Part shown: in pieces, positions 18,001 to 25,747 of the stretch | How positions within the stretch are numbered: the first letter of the stretch is position 1 | Layout: each line of letters begins with the position of its first letter | Source of the DNA: Bradyrhizobium sp. LTSP849 | GTDB taxonomy: Bacteria > Pseudomonadota > Alphaproteobacteria > Rhizobiales > Xanthobacteraceae | DNA: 64,000 nt | Direction of reading: 5' to 3' | NCBI RefSeq assembly: GCF_000938255.1 | Contig: NZ_JYMR01000004.1 | Location: 1 to 64,000 of the forward strand | Position numbers and translations under genes: made by a program | The notes under the pieces: generated by a model | Told to the model about the DNA's origin: nothing | Database searches by the model: none | What the model saw: only the letters and a program-made list of their open reading frames with translations

Positions 18001-18250
18001 AGTCGCTGGTCGATTCGAAATTGAGGATGCCGGAGGCGCCGTTGAGCTCCTCCTCGATCAACCGGGTGACGCTGTTGTAGAGGTTCTCAGGCGACGCGCC
18101 CGGATAACTCGTCGAGATCGAGATCGAGGGCGGCGCGATGATCGGATATTGCGCGACCGGCAGCAGCGGGATCGAGATCGCGCCGATCAGACAGATGAAC
18201 AGCGCAACGACCCAGGCGAAGATCGGCCTGTCGATAAAGAAGCTGGCCAT
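15095..18250 (-). CDS. RND-family multidrug efflux inner-membrane transporter (HAE1 type)
   Basis: 1051 aa, AcrB/MexB-like. It has MASFFIDRPIFAWVVALFI at the N-terminus and twelve membrane helices in two halves with large periplasmic loops. Proton-relay residues are present: VDDAIVVVENVERI in TM4 (two Asp near 405) and AAKDAILIIEFAKD in TM10 (Lys near 940). The pump exports hydrophobic compounds by proton antiport and works as a trimer. The adaptor gene is six bases upstream on the same strand. No outer-membrane channel gene is nearby, so it must borrow a TolC-like protein. Confidence 0.95.
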   Translation of the reverse strand: MASFFIDRPIFAWVVALFICLIGAISIPLLPVAQYPIIAPPSISISTSYPGASPENLYNSVTRLIEEELNGASGILNFESTSDSLGQVEITANFVPGTDTSAASVEVQNRIKRVEARLPRAVIQQGILIEEASSAVLQIITLNSTDGSLDEVGLGDFMIRNVLGEIRRIPGVGRATLYSTERSLRVWVDPAKLVGYGLTADDVNKAIAAQNAQVASGSIGAEPSTGSQRTSALVLVKGQLSSPDEFGAIILRANADGSTVRLRDVARVEVGGLSYQFNTRLNGKPTAGLSVLMSPTGNALATASAVEEKMKELSRFFPANIGYEIPYNITPVVEASIKKVLTTLLEAVVLVFVVMFLFLQNIRYTIIPTIVVPVALLGACTTLLLAGYSINMLSMFGMVLAVGILVDDAIVVVENVERIMAEEGLPPKDATRKAMSQITGAIIGITLVLMAVFVPMAFFPGSVGIIYRQFSVTMVAAIGFSAFLALSLTPALCATLLKPVTAGHGHAKKGVFGWFNRMLEGGKEGYSRTVGFSLKRTGRLMLVYVALLAGLSWAFVNLPGGFLPVDDQGFVTTDVQTPSDSSYGRTEAVIEKVEKYLAQRPGVDNVTFLTGFSFSGQGMNTAQAFITLKDWSERGPKESAAAVVADINRDLSSSIRDAKISALQPPPIDNLGNSSGFSFRLQDRGQKGYPALMRAADQLIADANASAVLQKVYVEGLPEAGVVNLVIDREKAGAFGVTFEDINNTISTNLGSNYINDFPNRGRMQRVVVQADSRDRMKTEDILNYNVKNSHGQLVPFSSFATIEWARGPTQIAGFNYYPAVRISGEAKPGFTSGDAIAEMERLAGKLPRGFGYEWTGQSLQEKLSGSQAPFLLALSVFVVFLCLAALYESWTIPLAVLLTVPLGIVGAVVAAMLRGLPNDVYFTVGLITIIGLAAKDAILIIEFAKDLRKEGKPLVDATIEACRLRFRPILMTGLAFICGVLPMAIAHGAGGASQQSLGTVVMGGMIAVVILALLMVPVFFVSVQRVLAGDREKVAKAEGEAYGPPAPVKS

Positions 18251-18256
18251 GATGCG

Positions 18257-19450
18257 TTACCGCGTGAGCTTCTGAGCGTGACGATTGTCGGCGGTCGCAT
18301 CGGCTTCCGACCAGGATTGCGGCTTGACCTTGTCGCCGGCTGCAAACTTCTGAAAACCTTCGACCACGACCTTGTCGCCCGCCTTCAGGCCCTCGGTGAC
18401 AAACCAGATGCCGTCCTGCACCGAGCCGGTGCGCACCGGCTGCACTGCGATGCGGTTGTCGTCCTTGACGACGAACACTTCGCTGCCGCCGCCGCCATTA
18501 CGCTGCACCGCCTGCTGCGGCACCGCGATCGCGTCGGAATCAAGACCCTGATCGAGGCGGACGCGGACATACATGCCCGGCAACAGCTCACGTTTGGGAT
18601 TGGGAAACTCGCCACGCAGCGTCACCTGGCCGGTATGGGCATCGACCTTGGCCTCGGAGAACAGCAGCTTGCCGTCGAGCGAATAGACGGTGTTGTCGTC
18701 GAGCACGAGGCGCACCTTGACGGCATCGGCCTCGATGCGATCGAGGTCGCCGCTCTCGAGGGCGCGGCGGAGCTGGTTGAGCTCGGTCACCGACTGGGTG
18801 AAGTCGGCATAGATCGGATCGAGCTGCTGCACCGTGGCGAGATTGGTCTCGTTCTGGACCGCGAGTGCGCCCTCGCTGACCAGGGCAGCGCCGACCACGC
18901 CGTCGATCGGCGCGCGCACGGTGGCATAGTCGAGATTGAGTTTTGCCCGCGCGAGATCGGCCTTGCGGCCCTCGACTTCCGCCCGGGCCTGCAGCTCGGC
19001 AGCGATCGTCTTTTCGTTCTCGGCTTCGGGCGCGGCACGCTGGCTGGTGAGCGTCGCGATGCGGCGCGCCTGCTGCTGCGCCTGCATCAACGCCGCCTCG
19101 GCCTTGGCGACCGCAGCGTCGTTGGCCATCACCTCGACCTCGAACGGACGCGGATCGATGCGGTAGAGCGCATCGCCCGCCTTCACCTCGCTGCCCTGAC
19201 GGAACAGCCGCTCGACCACGATGCCGGACACGCGAGGGCGGACTTCGGCGACGCGCGTCGGCGATATCCGGCCCGGCAACTCACGCACCACGGCGCGGGC
19301 CTGCGGCTTGACGATGACGATGCTGACATCCGGATCGGTGGACTGGGCGGCGGAGACGGCGGAGCTGGATTCGTCGCAAGCACCGAGCAGCGGCGCAAAG
19401 GCCGCGAGCATCATAGCAACGCAAACCGATCGCGCACGAAGTCCTGACAT
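18257..19450 (-). CDS. RND efflux periplasmic adaptor (membrane fusion protein)
   Basis: 397 aa with a lipobox (AAFAPLLGACDE, Cys near residue 22), so it is anchored in the inner membrane as a lipoprotein like AcrA. It shows the biotinyl-lipoyl hairpin halves (RVSGIVVERLFRQGSEVKAGD and ATVRAPIDGVVGAALVSEG), an alpha-hairpin between them, then beta-barrel and membrane-proximal domains. The frame extends to 19567, but MSGLRARSVCVAMM at 19450 gives the proper signal peptide. It is cotranscribed with the pump gene; no TetR-type regulator is adjacent. Confidence 0.93.
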   Translation of the reverse strand: MSGLRARSVCVAMMLAAFAPLLGACDESSSAVSAAQSTDPDVSIVIVKPQARAVVRELPGRISPTRVAEVRPRVSGIVVERLFRQGSEVKAGDALYRIDPRPFEVEVMANDAAVAKAEAALMQAQQQARRIATLTSQRAAPEAENEKTIAAELQARAEVEGRKADLARAKLNLDYATVRAPIDGVVGAALVSEGALAVQNETNLATVQQLDPIYADFTQSVTELNQLRRALESGDLDRIEADAVKVRLVLDDNTVYSLDGKLLFSEAKVDAHTGQVTLRGEFPNPKRELLPGMYVRVRLDQGLDSDAIAVPQQAVQRNGGGGSEVFVVKDDNRIAVQPVRTGSVQDGIWFVTEGLKAGDKVVVEGFQKFAAGDKVKPQSWSEADATADNRHAQKLTR

Positions 19451-19734
19451 GAAATAGGGTGCCCCGAAATTGTTGAAACTGATCACACGTCGCGGCAAGC
19501 CCGTTCTAAGCCATTCGGCGCGACCGATGCGATCAAGATAGAATGGACTTGTTGCGACGCAACGCATCGCGCAGGCGGCTCAATGTCACACGCCCTATCG
19601 CGCTGAGTTCAGGCCGCTTTTGGAGCTTCACCGGATTGTGTGTCAGGTTCCGTCGCGGCGTACTGCGACAGAACATCGCAACGGGACGGGAGCCACGATG
19701 AATGCGATCAACTGCGTCGAGGGATTGAGCGCTT

Positions 19735-20079
19735 TCAGCAAACGCCTGTCGTTCGCTGCATGGTGTGCACCAAATCCTCCGCGGTGAATGGCTTTCTGAT
19801 CATTGGAAAGCCGTCACGCCGACGCTCGCGACCAGACAGTTGGAGGACTTTTAACTCCGGGCGAAGACGCGTCGCGCGCTCGGCCAACTCATGCCCGTCC
19901 ATGCCGGGCATGTTGATATCTGTGATCAGGACCGATATCCGATCATTTCGCCTGAGCTGATCCAGAGCTTCGCAGCCGCTCGTAGCGCTGATCGCCTCAC
20001 AGCCGAGCTCCTCCAGCATGCCCGCGACCACTTCGAGCACGCCAGCGTCATCGTCTACAACCAGTACCGTGCGACTCAT
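19735..20079 (-). CDS. Single-domain response regulator (receiver only)
   Basis: 114 residues consisting of a CheY-like receiver domain only: VLVVDDDAGVLE (acidic pocket), VLITDINMPGMDG (phospho-acceptor Asp near 54), LQLSG (Ser switch) and MIRKPF (conserved Lys). The stretch between LSG and RKPF is short. No kinase or output domain lies nearby, so its partner is elsewhere in the genome. It stands 284 bases upstream of the efflux adaptor on the same strand; control of that operon is possible but unsupported. Confidence 0.88.
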   Translation of the reverse strand: MSRTVLVVDDDAGVLEVVAGMLEELGCEAISATSGCEALDQLRRNDRISVLITDINMPGMDGHELAERATRLRPELKVLQLSGRERRRDGFPMIRKPFTAEDLVHTMQRTTGVC

Positions 20080-20207
20080 CGGCGGACCTTCTCTTTCGCC
20101 GTGGGATCAACGCGCACCCTTTCCGACCGTTCCGAGAGCAAGTGGCCCGACAACGGAACTCTCAGCGCATTCGCGGCTTGGAGCCCGAGAGATCAGGGAG
20201 GCCACGC

Positions 20208-20384
20208 ATGGCAGGTTTAAGCGAGGAAGAGATCCGCAAGCGCGCCTATGAGCTTTGGAAGGCTGCGGGCGAACCCAATGGCAAGATGGACAAGCTCTGG
20301 TATGAGGCCGAAAAGGAGCTGGTCGCCGAGCGGTCTGAACAGGGTGAGGTGCCGCCCGGCATGACCGATAATTTGCCGGTCTAG
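20208..20384 (+). CDS. DUF2934 small protein
   Basis: 58 aa, with the DUF2934 core EEEIRKRAYELWKAAGEPNGKMDKLWYEAEKEL (a helical motif of unknown role common in Rhizobiales). A ribosome site (CAGGGAGG) precedes the ATG at 20208. The in-frame upstream extension is unlikely. It is convergent with the methyltransferase gene. Confidence 0.8.
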   Translation: MAGLSEEEIRKRAYELWKAAGEPNGKMDKLWYEAEKELVAERSEQGEVPPGMTDNLPV

Positions 20385-20440
20385 CACCGGAGCACCACGG
20401 ACCTCATACGCCTGATCCTCGGCGCGGAAATCAGTGCGCC

Positions 20441-21469
20441 CTAGCCTGCCGCCTTCATCCGGTAGTGGCTCACCCCCCACTCCGTTCCGTCGGCATAGCC
20501 GAACAGGCCCGCGGTCGCGAGGAAGAACCAGCGCCAGCGGCGCATCCACAATGCGGTGTCCTCGCCATAGACATTGCGCAAGCTCGCCTCGATCGTGTCG
20601 CGATGTGCGTCGAAATTGGCGAGCCAGTCATTGGCGGTGCGCTGATAATGCGTGCCGCTCCAGCGCCATTCCTTCTCGATCGCGAAGATGTCGTCGTATT
20701 GCCGGACCAGATGATGGCTCGGCATCACGCCGCCGGTGAAGAAGTGCTGCGCGATCCAGTCCTCGCGGTTGGCGCGGTCGAACGCGTAGGAGCCGGCGCG
20801 ATGGGTGAAGATGTGCATGAAGACGCGCCCCTCCGGCGCGAGCCATGCGCGCACGCGCGACATCAGCTTGCGCCAGTTCATCATGTGCTCGAACATCTCG
20901 ACCGAGACGATGCGGTCGAACTGGCCCTCGGGCGCGAACACGTTCATGTCGGCGGTGACGACGCGCAAATTGAGCAGGCCGCGCAGCCGCGCCTCCTCCT
21001 CGATATAGGCGCGCTGCGACTGCGAGTTCGACACGGCCGTGATCTTCGCATGCGGGAATTGCCGCGCCATCCACAGCGACAGCGAGCCCCAGCCGCAGCC
21101 GAGCTCGAGGATGGTCTGGCCGTCGGCGAGAGCGGCATGCTCGGCGGTCTGGCGCAGCGCCTCCTCTTCCGCCTCCTGCAGGGTGCTCGCATCGGTCTTG
21201 TAAAAGCAGGACGAATATTTGCGGTTGGGGCCGAGCACCTGCGCGAAGAAGTTTTGCGGCACTTCGTAGTGCTGGGTGTTGGCGGCATCCGCATGTTCGG
21301 CGATTGGCCGCAGCATCATCCGCCCCGCAAAGGCGGCATCGTCGGCCGCGTCGTGCGCGGCGAGACGGGTCGCGGTGCGCGAGCACAGCCGCTGGATCGC
21401 GGCGCGGATCACGATATCCGGCAGCGGCACGCGTTCGGCAGTCCCGATGATCGTGGAGACGACGCTCAT
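20441..21469 (-). CDS. Cyclopropane-fatty-acyl-phospholipid synthase-like methyltransferase
   Basis: 342 residues with the class I SAM-binding motif ILELGCGWGSLSLWMA about residue 125. CFA-synthase hallmarks are QHYEVPQNFFAQVLGPNRKYSSCF, EMFEHMMNW and HIFTHRAGSYAF. It probably methylenates unsaturated acyl chains or methylates another lipid; it is shorter than E. coli Cfa (382 aa). Its ATG overlaps the stop of the upstream DUF1295 gene by four bases. That pairing of membrane reductase-like and CFA-like enzymes suggests a joint lipid modification, which is inference. Confidence 0.87.
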   Translation of the reverse strand: MSVVSTIIGTAERVPLPDIVIRAAIQRLCSRTATRLAAHDAADDAAFAGRMMLRPIAEHADAANTQHYEVPQNFFAQVLGPNRKYSSCFYKTDASTLQEAEEEALRQTAEHAALADGQTILELGCGWGSLSLWMARQFPHAKITAVSNSQSQRAYIEEEARLRGLLNLRVVTADMNVFAPEGQFDRIVSVEMFEHMMNWRKLMSRVRAWLAPEGRVFMHIFTHRAGSYAFDRANREDWIAQHFFTGGVMPSHHLVRQYDDIFAIEKEWRWSGTHYQRTANDWLANFDAHRDTIEASLRNVYGEDTALWMRRWRWFFLATAGLFGYADGTEWGVSHYRMKAAG

Positions 21470-22275
21470 GCGGCCATTCCCTCTCTGGGTGGCAGGGGAA
21501 AGAACATGCTGGTTCGCGATTGATAGGCGCGGTAGCGCTCGCCGCGCGAGCGCAGCATCTGCGCTTCCAGAGGCGGGATGCCGGTGACGTGAACCAGGAT
21601 CCAGTACATGAAGATTGGTGCGAGCAGGCTGGCCCAGCCCCACGGATATCCGCTCGCGAGGCCGATCACGGGATAGGCGAGCCAGCCCAGCCATTCGAAA
21701 AAGTAGTTCGGATGGCGCGACCAGCGCCACAGCCCAACGTCGCACACCCGGCCCTCGTTGGCGGGGTCATGCCGGAAGCGGCGCAACTGCGCATCCGCCA
21801 GCGCCTCGCCCGCGATTCCGATCAGCAGGATCGCCGCACCGAGGACGTCCTGAACGCGCAAAGCCTGCTCAGGGACGTGCGCGGCGACGAAGATCGCAAA
21901 CACCAGGGGCACCGAGCCCAAGGCCTGGTTTTGCAGGAAAATGAACATCCGCCGCGGCGCATTGAGGCCCCACTCGGCGGCAAAGGCGGCATAGCGGGGG
22001 TCGTCGGTGATCCCCTTGGTACGGATTGCGATATGCGTACCCAGCCGGATCGACCACAGCGCGATGAGGCCAGCGACCAGCCATTGCCGCGCATTGGGGC
22101 CCTCGCCCGCCAGCGGCCAGAGGGCCGCGCCTGCGCCGGTCAGCCCCACCGCAAAGGTCCAGATGGTATCGACCCAGCCGGAATTGCCTGTGTGCTCTCG
22201 CACACCCCAGGCGAGCGCCATCAGGATCGCGAGCGAGAGCGCGATTGCCGCCAGCCCCCCAAGAAACATCGCCAT
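21466..22275 (-). CDS. DUF1295 membrane protein (steroid 5-alpha-reductase-like fold)
   Basis: 269 aa with six or more membrane helices and the family motifs NSGWVDTIWTFAVGL near the N-terminus and VGLWRWSRHPNYFFEWLGWLAY (RHPNYF) near residue 195. The C-terminal region contains SRGERYRAYQSRTSMFFPLPP. The RHPNYF region resembles the NADPH site of isoprenylcysteine methyltransferase and 5-alpha-reductase relatives, but the substrate is unknown. The start at 22275 (MAMFLGGLAAIALS) avoids a polar extension to 22335. It is translationally coupled to the CFA-like gene. Confidence 0.85.
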   Translation of the reverse strand: MAMFLGGLAAIALSLAILMALAWGVREHTGNSGWVDTIWTFAVGLTGAGAALWPLAGEGPNARQWLVAGLIALWSIRLGTHIAIRTKGITDDPRYAAFAAEWGLNAPRRMFIFLQNQALGSVPLVFAIFVAAHVPEQALRVQDVLGAAILLIGIAGEALADAQLRRFRHDPANEGRVCDVGLWRWSRHPNYFFEWLGWLAYPVIGLASGYPWGWASLLAPIFMYWILVHVTGIPPLEAQMLRSRGERYRAYQSRTSMFFPLPPREGMAA

Positions 22276-22446
22276 GCAAAAAATCCGAGCTAAGTCTGTG
22301 GAATGCCGAAGTTTTGCAAAATACGTGGATATCAAAGCGCGGTTTCAGGATTGGGTTCCCGATCGGGCCCTGAAATCGGCACATCCGGCGCTTTTTTTGG
22401 GCTGGCGCTGTGCCATAGTGCCGACGCAAGCAAGCTTTCGTAACGG

Positions 22447-23481
22447 ATGATACCGGACATGCCGTCAGGCGCCTCGCCCCGCTCCACCATCGATACCGAG
22501 TACACAAAACTATCCTCGCCCAGCGTTTTCCTGGTGCGGATGCTGGTCTTCCTGGTGCTGTGCGCGCTGGTCGGTGTGGTGCTCTACAAGCAGATCGTCC
22601 AGGCCTTCTTCGCCAATCCCGGGCTCAACGCCCTGATCGGCGGCGTGATGTTCATCGGCATCATCCTGGCGTTCCGCCAGGTCATCCGGCTCTATCCCGA
22701 GGTCTCCTGGGTCAACAATTTCCGCATCGCCGATCCCGGCCTGGCGCCGGCCCGGCACCCGAAACTGCTGGCACCGATGGCGATGATCCTGGGCGGCGAG
22801 CGCACCGGGCGGATGACCATCACCCAGACCACCATGCGGCATCTGCTCGATTCGATCGCAACCCGCCTGGACGAGGCCCGCGACATCTCCCGCTACATGA
22901 CCGGCCTGCTGGTCTTCCTCGGCCTGCTCGGCACCTTCTGGGGCCTGATCGAGACGGTCGGTTCGGTCGGCAAGGTGATCGACGGGCTCAAGGTCGGGGG
23001 CGATTCCGGCGCGCTGTTCGATACGCTGAAGGAGGGGCTGGCCGCCCCGCTGGGCGGCATGGGCATCTCGTTTTCGAGCTCGCTGTTCGGCCTCGCCGGC
23101 TCGCTGATCCTCGGCTTCCTCGATTTGCAATCGAGCCAGGCGCAGAACCGCTTCTACACCGACCTCGAGGACTGGCTTGCCACCACCGTGCGCGAATATG
23201 GCAGCGGCGAGGTGGGCGTTGCATCAAGCGGCGGCGGCGGCGTTGCGAGCGGCGAGCTCCAGGCCGCGGTCGAGCGGCTGCGCCTCGTGCTCGAGGAAGG
23301 CACCGCCAGCCGCAGCACCACGGCGTCGATGGCCAGCCTCGCCGAGGCGATCCAGGCACTGGTCTCGCACATGCGCACCGAGCAGCAGATGATCCGCGAA
23401 TGGGCCGACGGCCAGGGCGAGCAGAACCGCGAGATCCGCCGCCTGCTGGAACGCATCGCACGCCAGCCGGAAAAGAGTTAG
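22447..23481 (+). CDS. MotA/TolQ/ExbB-type proton channel protein
   Basis: 344 residues. There are four predicted membrane helices: about 30-48, 58-78, 150-170 (YMTGLLVFLGLLGTFWGLIETVG) and 195-215 (MGISFSSSLFGLAGSLILGFL). The last two carry the MotA/ExbB signature. A C-terminal soluble, helical tail (about 260-344) ends in EQNREIRRLLERIARQ. With the OmpA/MotB-like protein at 23900 it should form a proton-driven stator. It is not linked to flagellar or tol genes. Confidence 0.88.
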   Translation: MIPDMPSGASPRSTIDTEYTKLSSPSVFLVRMLVFLVLCALVGVVLYKQIVQAFFANPGLNALIGGVMFIGIILAFRQVIRLYPEVSWVNNFRIADPGLAPARHPKLLAPMAMILGGERTGRMTITQTTMRHLLDSIATRLDEARDISRYMTGLLVFLGLLGTFWGLIETVGSVGKVIDGLKVGGDSGALFDTLKEGLAAPLGGMGISFSSSLFGLAGSLILGFLDLQSSQAQNRFYTDLEDWLATTVREYGSGEVGVASSGGGGVASGELQAAVERLRLVLEEGTASRSTTASMASLAEAIQALVSHMRTEQQMIREWADGQGEQNREIRRLLERIARQPEKS

Positions 23482-23497
23482 CTGATCGAGAGCGGCC

Positions 23498-23863
23498 ATG
23501 CTGGACCACGTCACCATCGGCATCACCGATATCGAGAGATCGAAGGCATTCTACGATCAGGCCTTGCGGCCCCTGGGGATCGCGCGCCTGTACGCCGAAG
23601 GCGAGCGCTTCGCCGGCTATGGCATCCGTCCAAAGGCCTTCTTCTGGATCGGCCTGCGTGAGCCGACCCAAACCGGCGCACATATCGCCTTCGCGGCGTC
23701 CGACCGGGCGACCGTGAAGCGCTTCTACGATGAAGCGATCGCCGCAGGCGGCAAGGACAACGGCCCGCCCGGATTGCGTCCGCATTACCATGCAAACTAC
23801 TACGGAGCATTCGTGCTCGATCCGGACGGACACAACATCGAAGCCGTCTGCCACCTCCCATAA
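23498..23863 (+). CDS. VOC-family (glyoxalase/bleomycin resistance) protein
   Basis: 121 residues with the vicinal-oxygen-chelate fold: MLDHVTIGITDIERSKAFYDQALRPLGI, HIAFAASDRATVKRFYDEAI and the C-terminal YYGAFVLDPDGHNIEAV (metal Glu). It could be a metal-dependent lyase, dioxygenase or binding protein; the substrate is unknown. It sits between the MotA-like and OmpA-like genes with 16- and 36-base gaps, so it is presumably cotranscribed with them. Confidence 0.88.
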   Translation: MLDHVTIGITDIERSKAFYDQALRPLGIARLYAEGERFAGYGIRPKAFFWIGLREPTQTGAHIAFAASDRATVKRFYDEAIAAGGKDNGPPGLRPHYHANYYGAFVLDPDGHNIEAVCHLP

Positions 23864-23899
23864 CGCCAGGGCAGACAACAACAACGCAAAGGCACTTGA

Positions 23900-24928
23900 A
23901 TGGCTCTAGCCCGTGGCCGCCGCAGCGAAGCCGGCTTCAATTACTGGCCCGGATTCGTCGACGCGCTGTCGACGCTGGTGCTATCGATCGTGTTCCTGCT
24001 CTCGGTGTTTTTGGTCGTGCAGTTCTTCCTGTCGCAGGAGGTCACCGGCAAGGACAAGGCGCTGGAGCAGCTCAATGCCAAGATCGCGCAGCTCAACGAG
24101 CTCTTGTCGCTGGAAAAGCTCGGCAAGCTCACCCTCGACGACCAGGTCTCATCACTCAAGGCAGGCCTCGCTTCGGCCGAGAGCGAGCGCGATCGCATCA
24201 AGGGCCTCTATGACGGCCTCGCCGCCGCCGGCAACGACGCGCAGGGCAAGAGCACCGAGCTCGGCAAGGCGCTCGACTCCGAGAAGTCGGTCTCGGCGCG
24301 AGCGCTGGCGCAGATCGAGGTGCTGAACCAGCAGATCAGCGCGCTGCGTCGGCAATTGGCAGCACTCGAAGAGGCACTCGACGCTAGCGAGAAGCGCGAC
24401 AAGGAATCGCAAAATCGCATCGCCGATCTGGGTTCTCGTCTCAACGTGGCCTTGGCTCAGCGCGTGCAGGAATTGTCGCGCTACCGCTCCGAGTTCTTCG
24501 GCCGCCTCCGCGCCATTCTCGGCAACCGCCCCGACATCCGCGTGGTCGGCGACCGCTTCGTGTTCCAGTCCGAAGTGTTCTTCGACACCGGCCAGGCGAC
24601 GCTGTTGCCGGAGGGCCGCGCCGAGCTCGACACCGTCGCGAACGCGCTGATCGAGCTCGACAAGAAGATCCCGACCGAGATCGCCTGGGTGCTCCGCGTC
24701 GACGGCCACACAGACGTGCGGCCGGTGAGCGGCGCGAACTTCAAGTCGAACTGGGACCTGTCCGCGGCGCGCGCGATCTCGGTGGTGCAATATCTCATCA
24801 CGCTCGGCGTCCCTGCCCAGCGCCTGGTCGCCGCCGGCTTTGGCGAATTCCAACCGCTCGACAGCGCCAACACCGAGGACGCCTACAAGCGCAACCGCCG
24901 CATCGAGCTCAAGCTGACGGAGCGGTAG
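23900..24928 (+). CDS. OmpA/MotB-like stator protein with coiled coil
   Basis: 342 residues. A single membrane helix about 22-42 is preceded by FVDALST, whose Asp matches the proton-carrying residue of MotB. A long coiled coil follows (about 50-185, for example LNQQISALRRQLAALEEALD). The OmpA peptidoglycan-binding domain is about 200-340, with LRVDGHTDVRPV and YKRNRRIELKLTER. It is the partner of the MotA-like protein. The coiled coil is much longer than in flagellar MotB, so it would bridge membrane and wall in another trans-envelope machine. Confidence 0.9.
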   Translation: MALARGRRSEAGFNYWPGFVDALSTLVLSIVFLLSVFLVVQFFLSQEVTGKDKALEQLNAKIAQLNELLSLEKLGKLTLDDQVSSLKAGLASAESERDRIKGLYDGLAAAGNDAQGKSTELGKALDSEKSVSARALAQIEVLNQQISALRRQLAALEEALDASEKRDKESQNRIADLGSRLNVALAQRVQELSRYRSEFFGRLRAILGNRPDIRVVGDRFVFQSEVFFDTGQATLLPEGRAELDTVANALIELDKKIPTEIAWVLRVDGHTDVRPVSGANFKSNWDLSAARAISVVQYLITLGVPAQRLVAAGFGEFQPLDSANTEDAYKRNRRIELKLTER

Positions 24929-25374
24929 TGAGCGCGCTCCACCTCCGCCCCTACGTGGCCGCCGACGAAGCGGCCGCGATCGACCTCTGGCACCGCACCT
25001 GGCAGCAGGCCTATCCGCAGATCGACTTCGCCGCGCGGCTGGACTGGTGGCGCGAACGCTGGCGCAAGGATCTGGTGCCGAAAGCCTCGATCGTCGTCGC
25101 AGAGCAGAACGGCGCGCTGACCGGCTTCGTCACCATCGATAGCGAAGGCTATCTTGACCAGCTCGTGGTCGATCCGGATCACTGGGGCTCGGATGCAGCG
25201 CGGCTGCTAGTGGAGGAGGCCAAGCGCCTGTCTCCCACAGGCGTCACGCTGCTCGTCAACAAGGACAACACCCGCGCCATCCGCTTCTACGAGCGCAATG
25301 GCTTTGCGCATGCCGGCGACGAAGTGAACCCGACCTCGGGCCGGCCGGTGCTGAAGATGGCGTGGCGGGCGTGA
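24928..25374 (+). CDS. GNAT-family N-acetyltransferase
   Basis: 148 residues starting with GTG that overlaps the preceding stop by one base. It has the acetyl-CoA fold, with LRPYVAADEAAAIDLWHRTW, YLDQLVVDPDHWGSDAARLLVEEAK (motif A) and NTRAIRFYERNGFAHAGDE (motif B). The substrate is unknown. It is the last gene of the stator-like operon by spacing. Confidence 0.88.
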   Translation: MSALHLRPYVAADEAAAIDLWHRTWQQAYPQIDFAARLDWWRERWRKDLVPKASIVVAEQNGALTGFVTIDSEGYLDQLVVDPDHWGSDAARLLVEEAKRLSPTGVTLLVNKDNTRAIRFYERNGFAHAGDEVNPTSGRPVLKMAWRA

Positions 25375-25444
25375 CACTTGTCACGCCGGGAGCCTGCGGC
25401 GTCTGTTATTCGTGGCCGCGATGGCAAGCAGATGGAGGCGATCG

Positions 25445-25660
25445 ATGCGGCTGAGCGACCTCGCCAAGGGTTCTACGGTCCTGCTGGGCGTCATCGTCGC
25501 CGGATATTTGTCGACGACCTATGTCGACCAGCGCTTCGCCGAGCCCAAGGTCTCCAAATGGGCAGCGCCGGCGTCTACATCCGCTTGCGTCGATTCGACC
25601 GGGAGCTGGAAGAACTGGCCGTGGCCGAACGTGCCGGCGCTCTCGCCGAAGTGCGACTGA
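25445..25660 (+). CDS. Small membrane-anchored or secreted protein, unknown
   Basis: 71 aa. The N-terminal MRLSDLAKGSTVLLGVIVAGYLS gives one hydrophobic helix, followed by a Trp/Pro-rich tail with two cysteines (ACVDSTGSWKNWPWPNVPAL). No family was recognised. The start at 25445 is chosen from the signal-like N-terminus; the frame also opens at 25412. Confidence 0.55.
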   Translation: MRLSDLAKGSTVLLGVIVAGYLSTTYVDQRFAEPKVSKWAAPASTSACVDSTGSWKNWPWPNVPALSPKCD

Positions 25661-25705
25661 TGTCCGCTGGCGCGGTCACGACCAGCACTCAAAAACACGC
25701 AAGCT

Positions 25706-25739
25706 GAGAGTGCGCCCGACCGTTTCCAGGCACACTCTC
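25706..25739. terminator. Bidirectional hairpin between convergent genes
   Basis: GAGAGTG-c-GCC pairs with GGC-a-CACTCTC, a 10-bp stem with one mismatch around a 12-base loop. It lies between the small protein gene and the leftward MHS transporter gene. There is no long T run. Confidence 0.4.
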
Positions 25740-25747
25740 TTCGATGT

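Noticed and set aside
22447..24928. Zorya anti-phage system (ZorA/ZorB)
   Set aside because: The MotA/OmpA pair resembles ZorAB, but no ZorC, ZorD or ZorE-type helicase or nuclease gene follows; the neighbours are VOC, GNAT and an MFS transporter.
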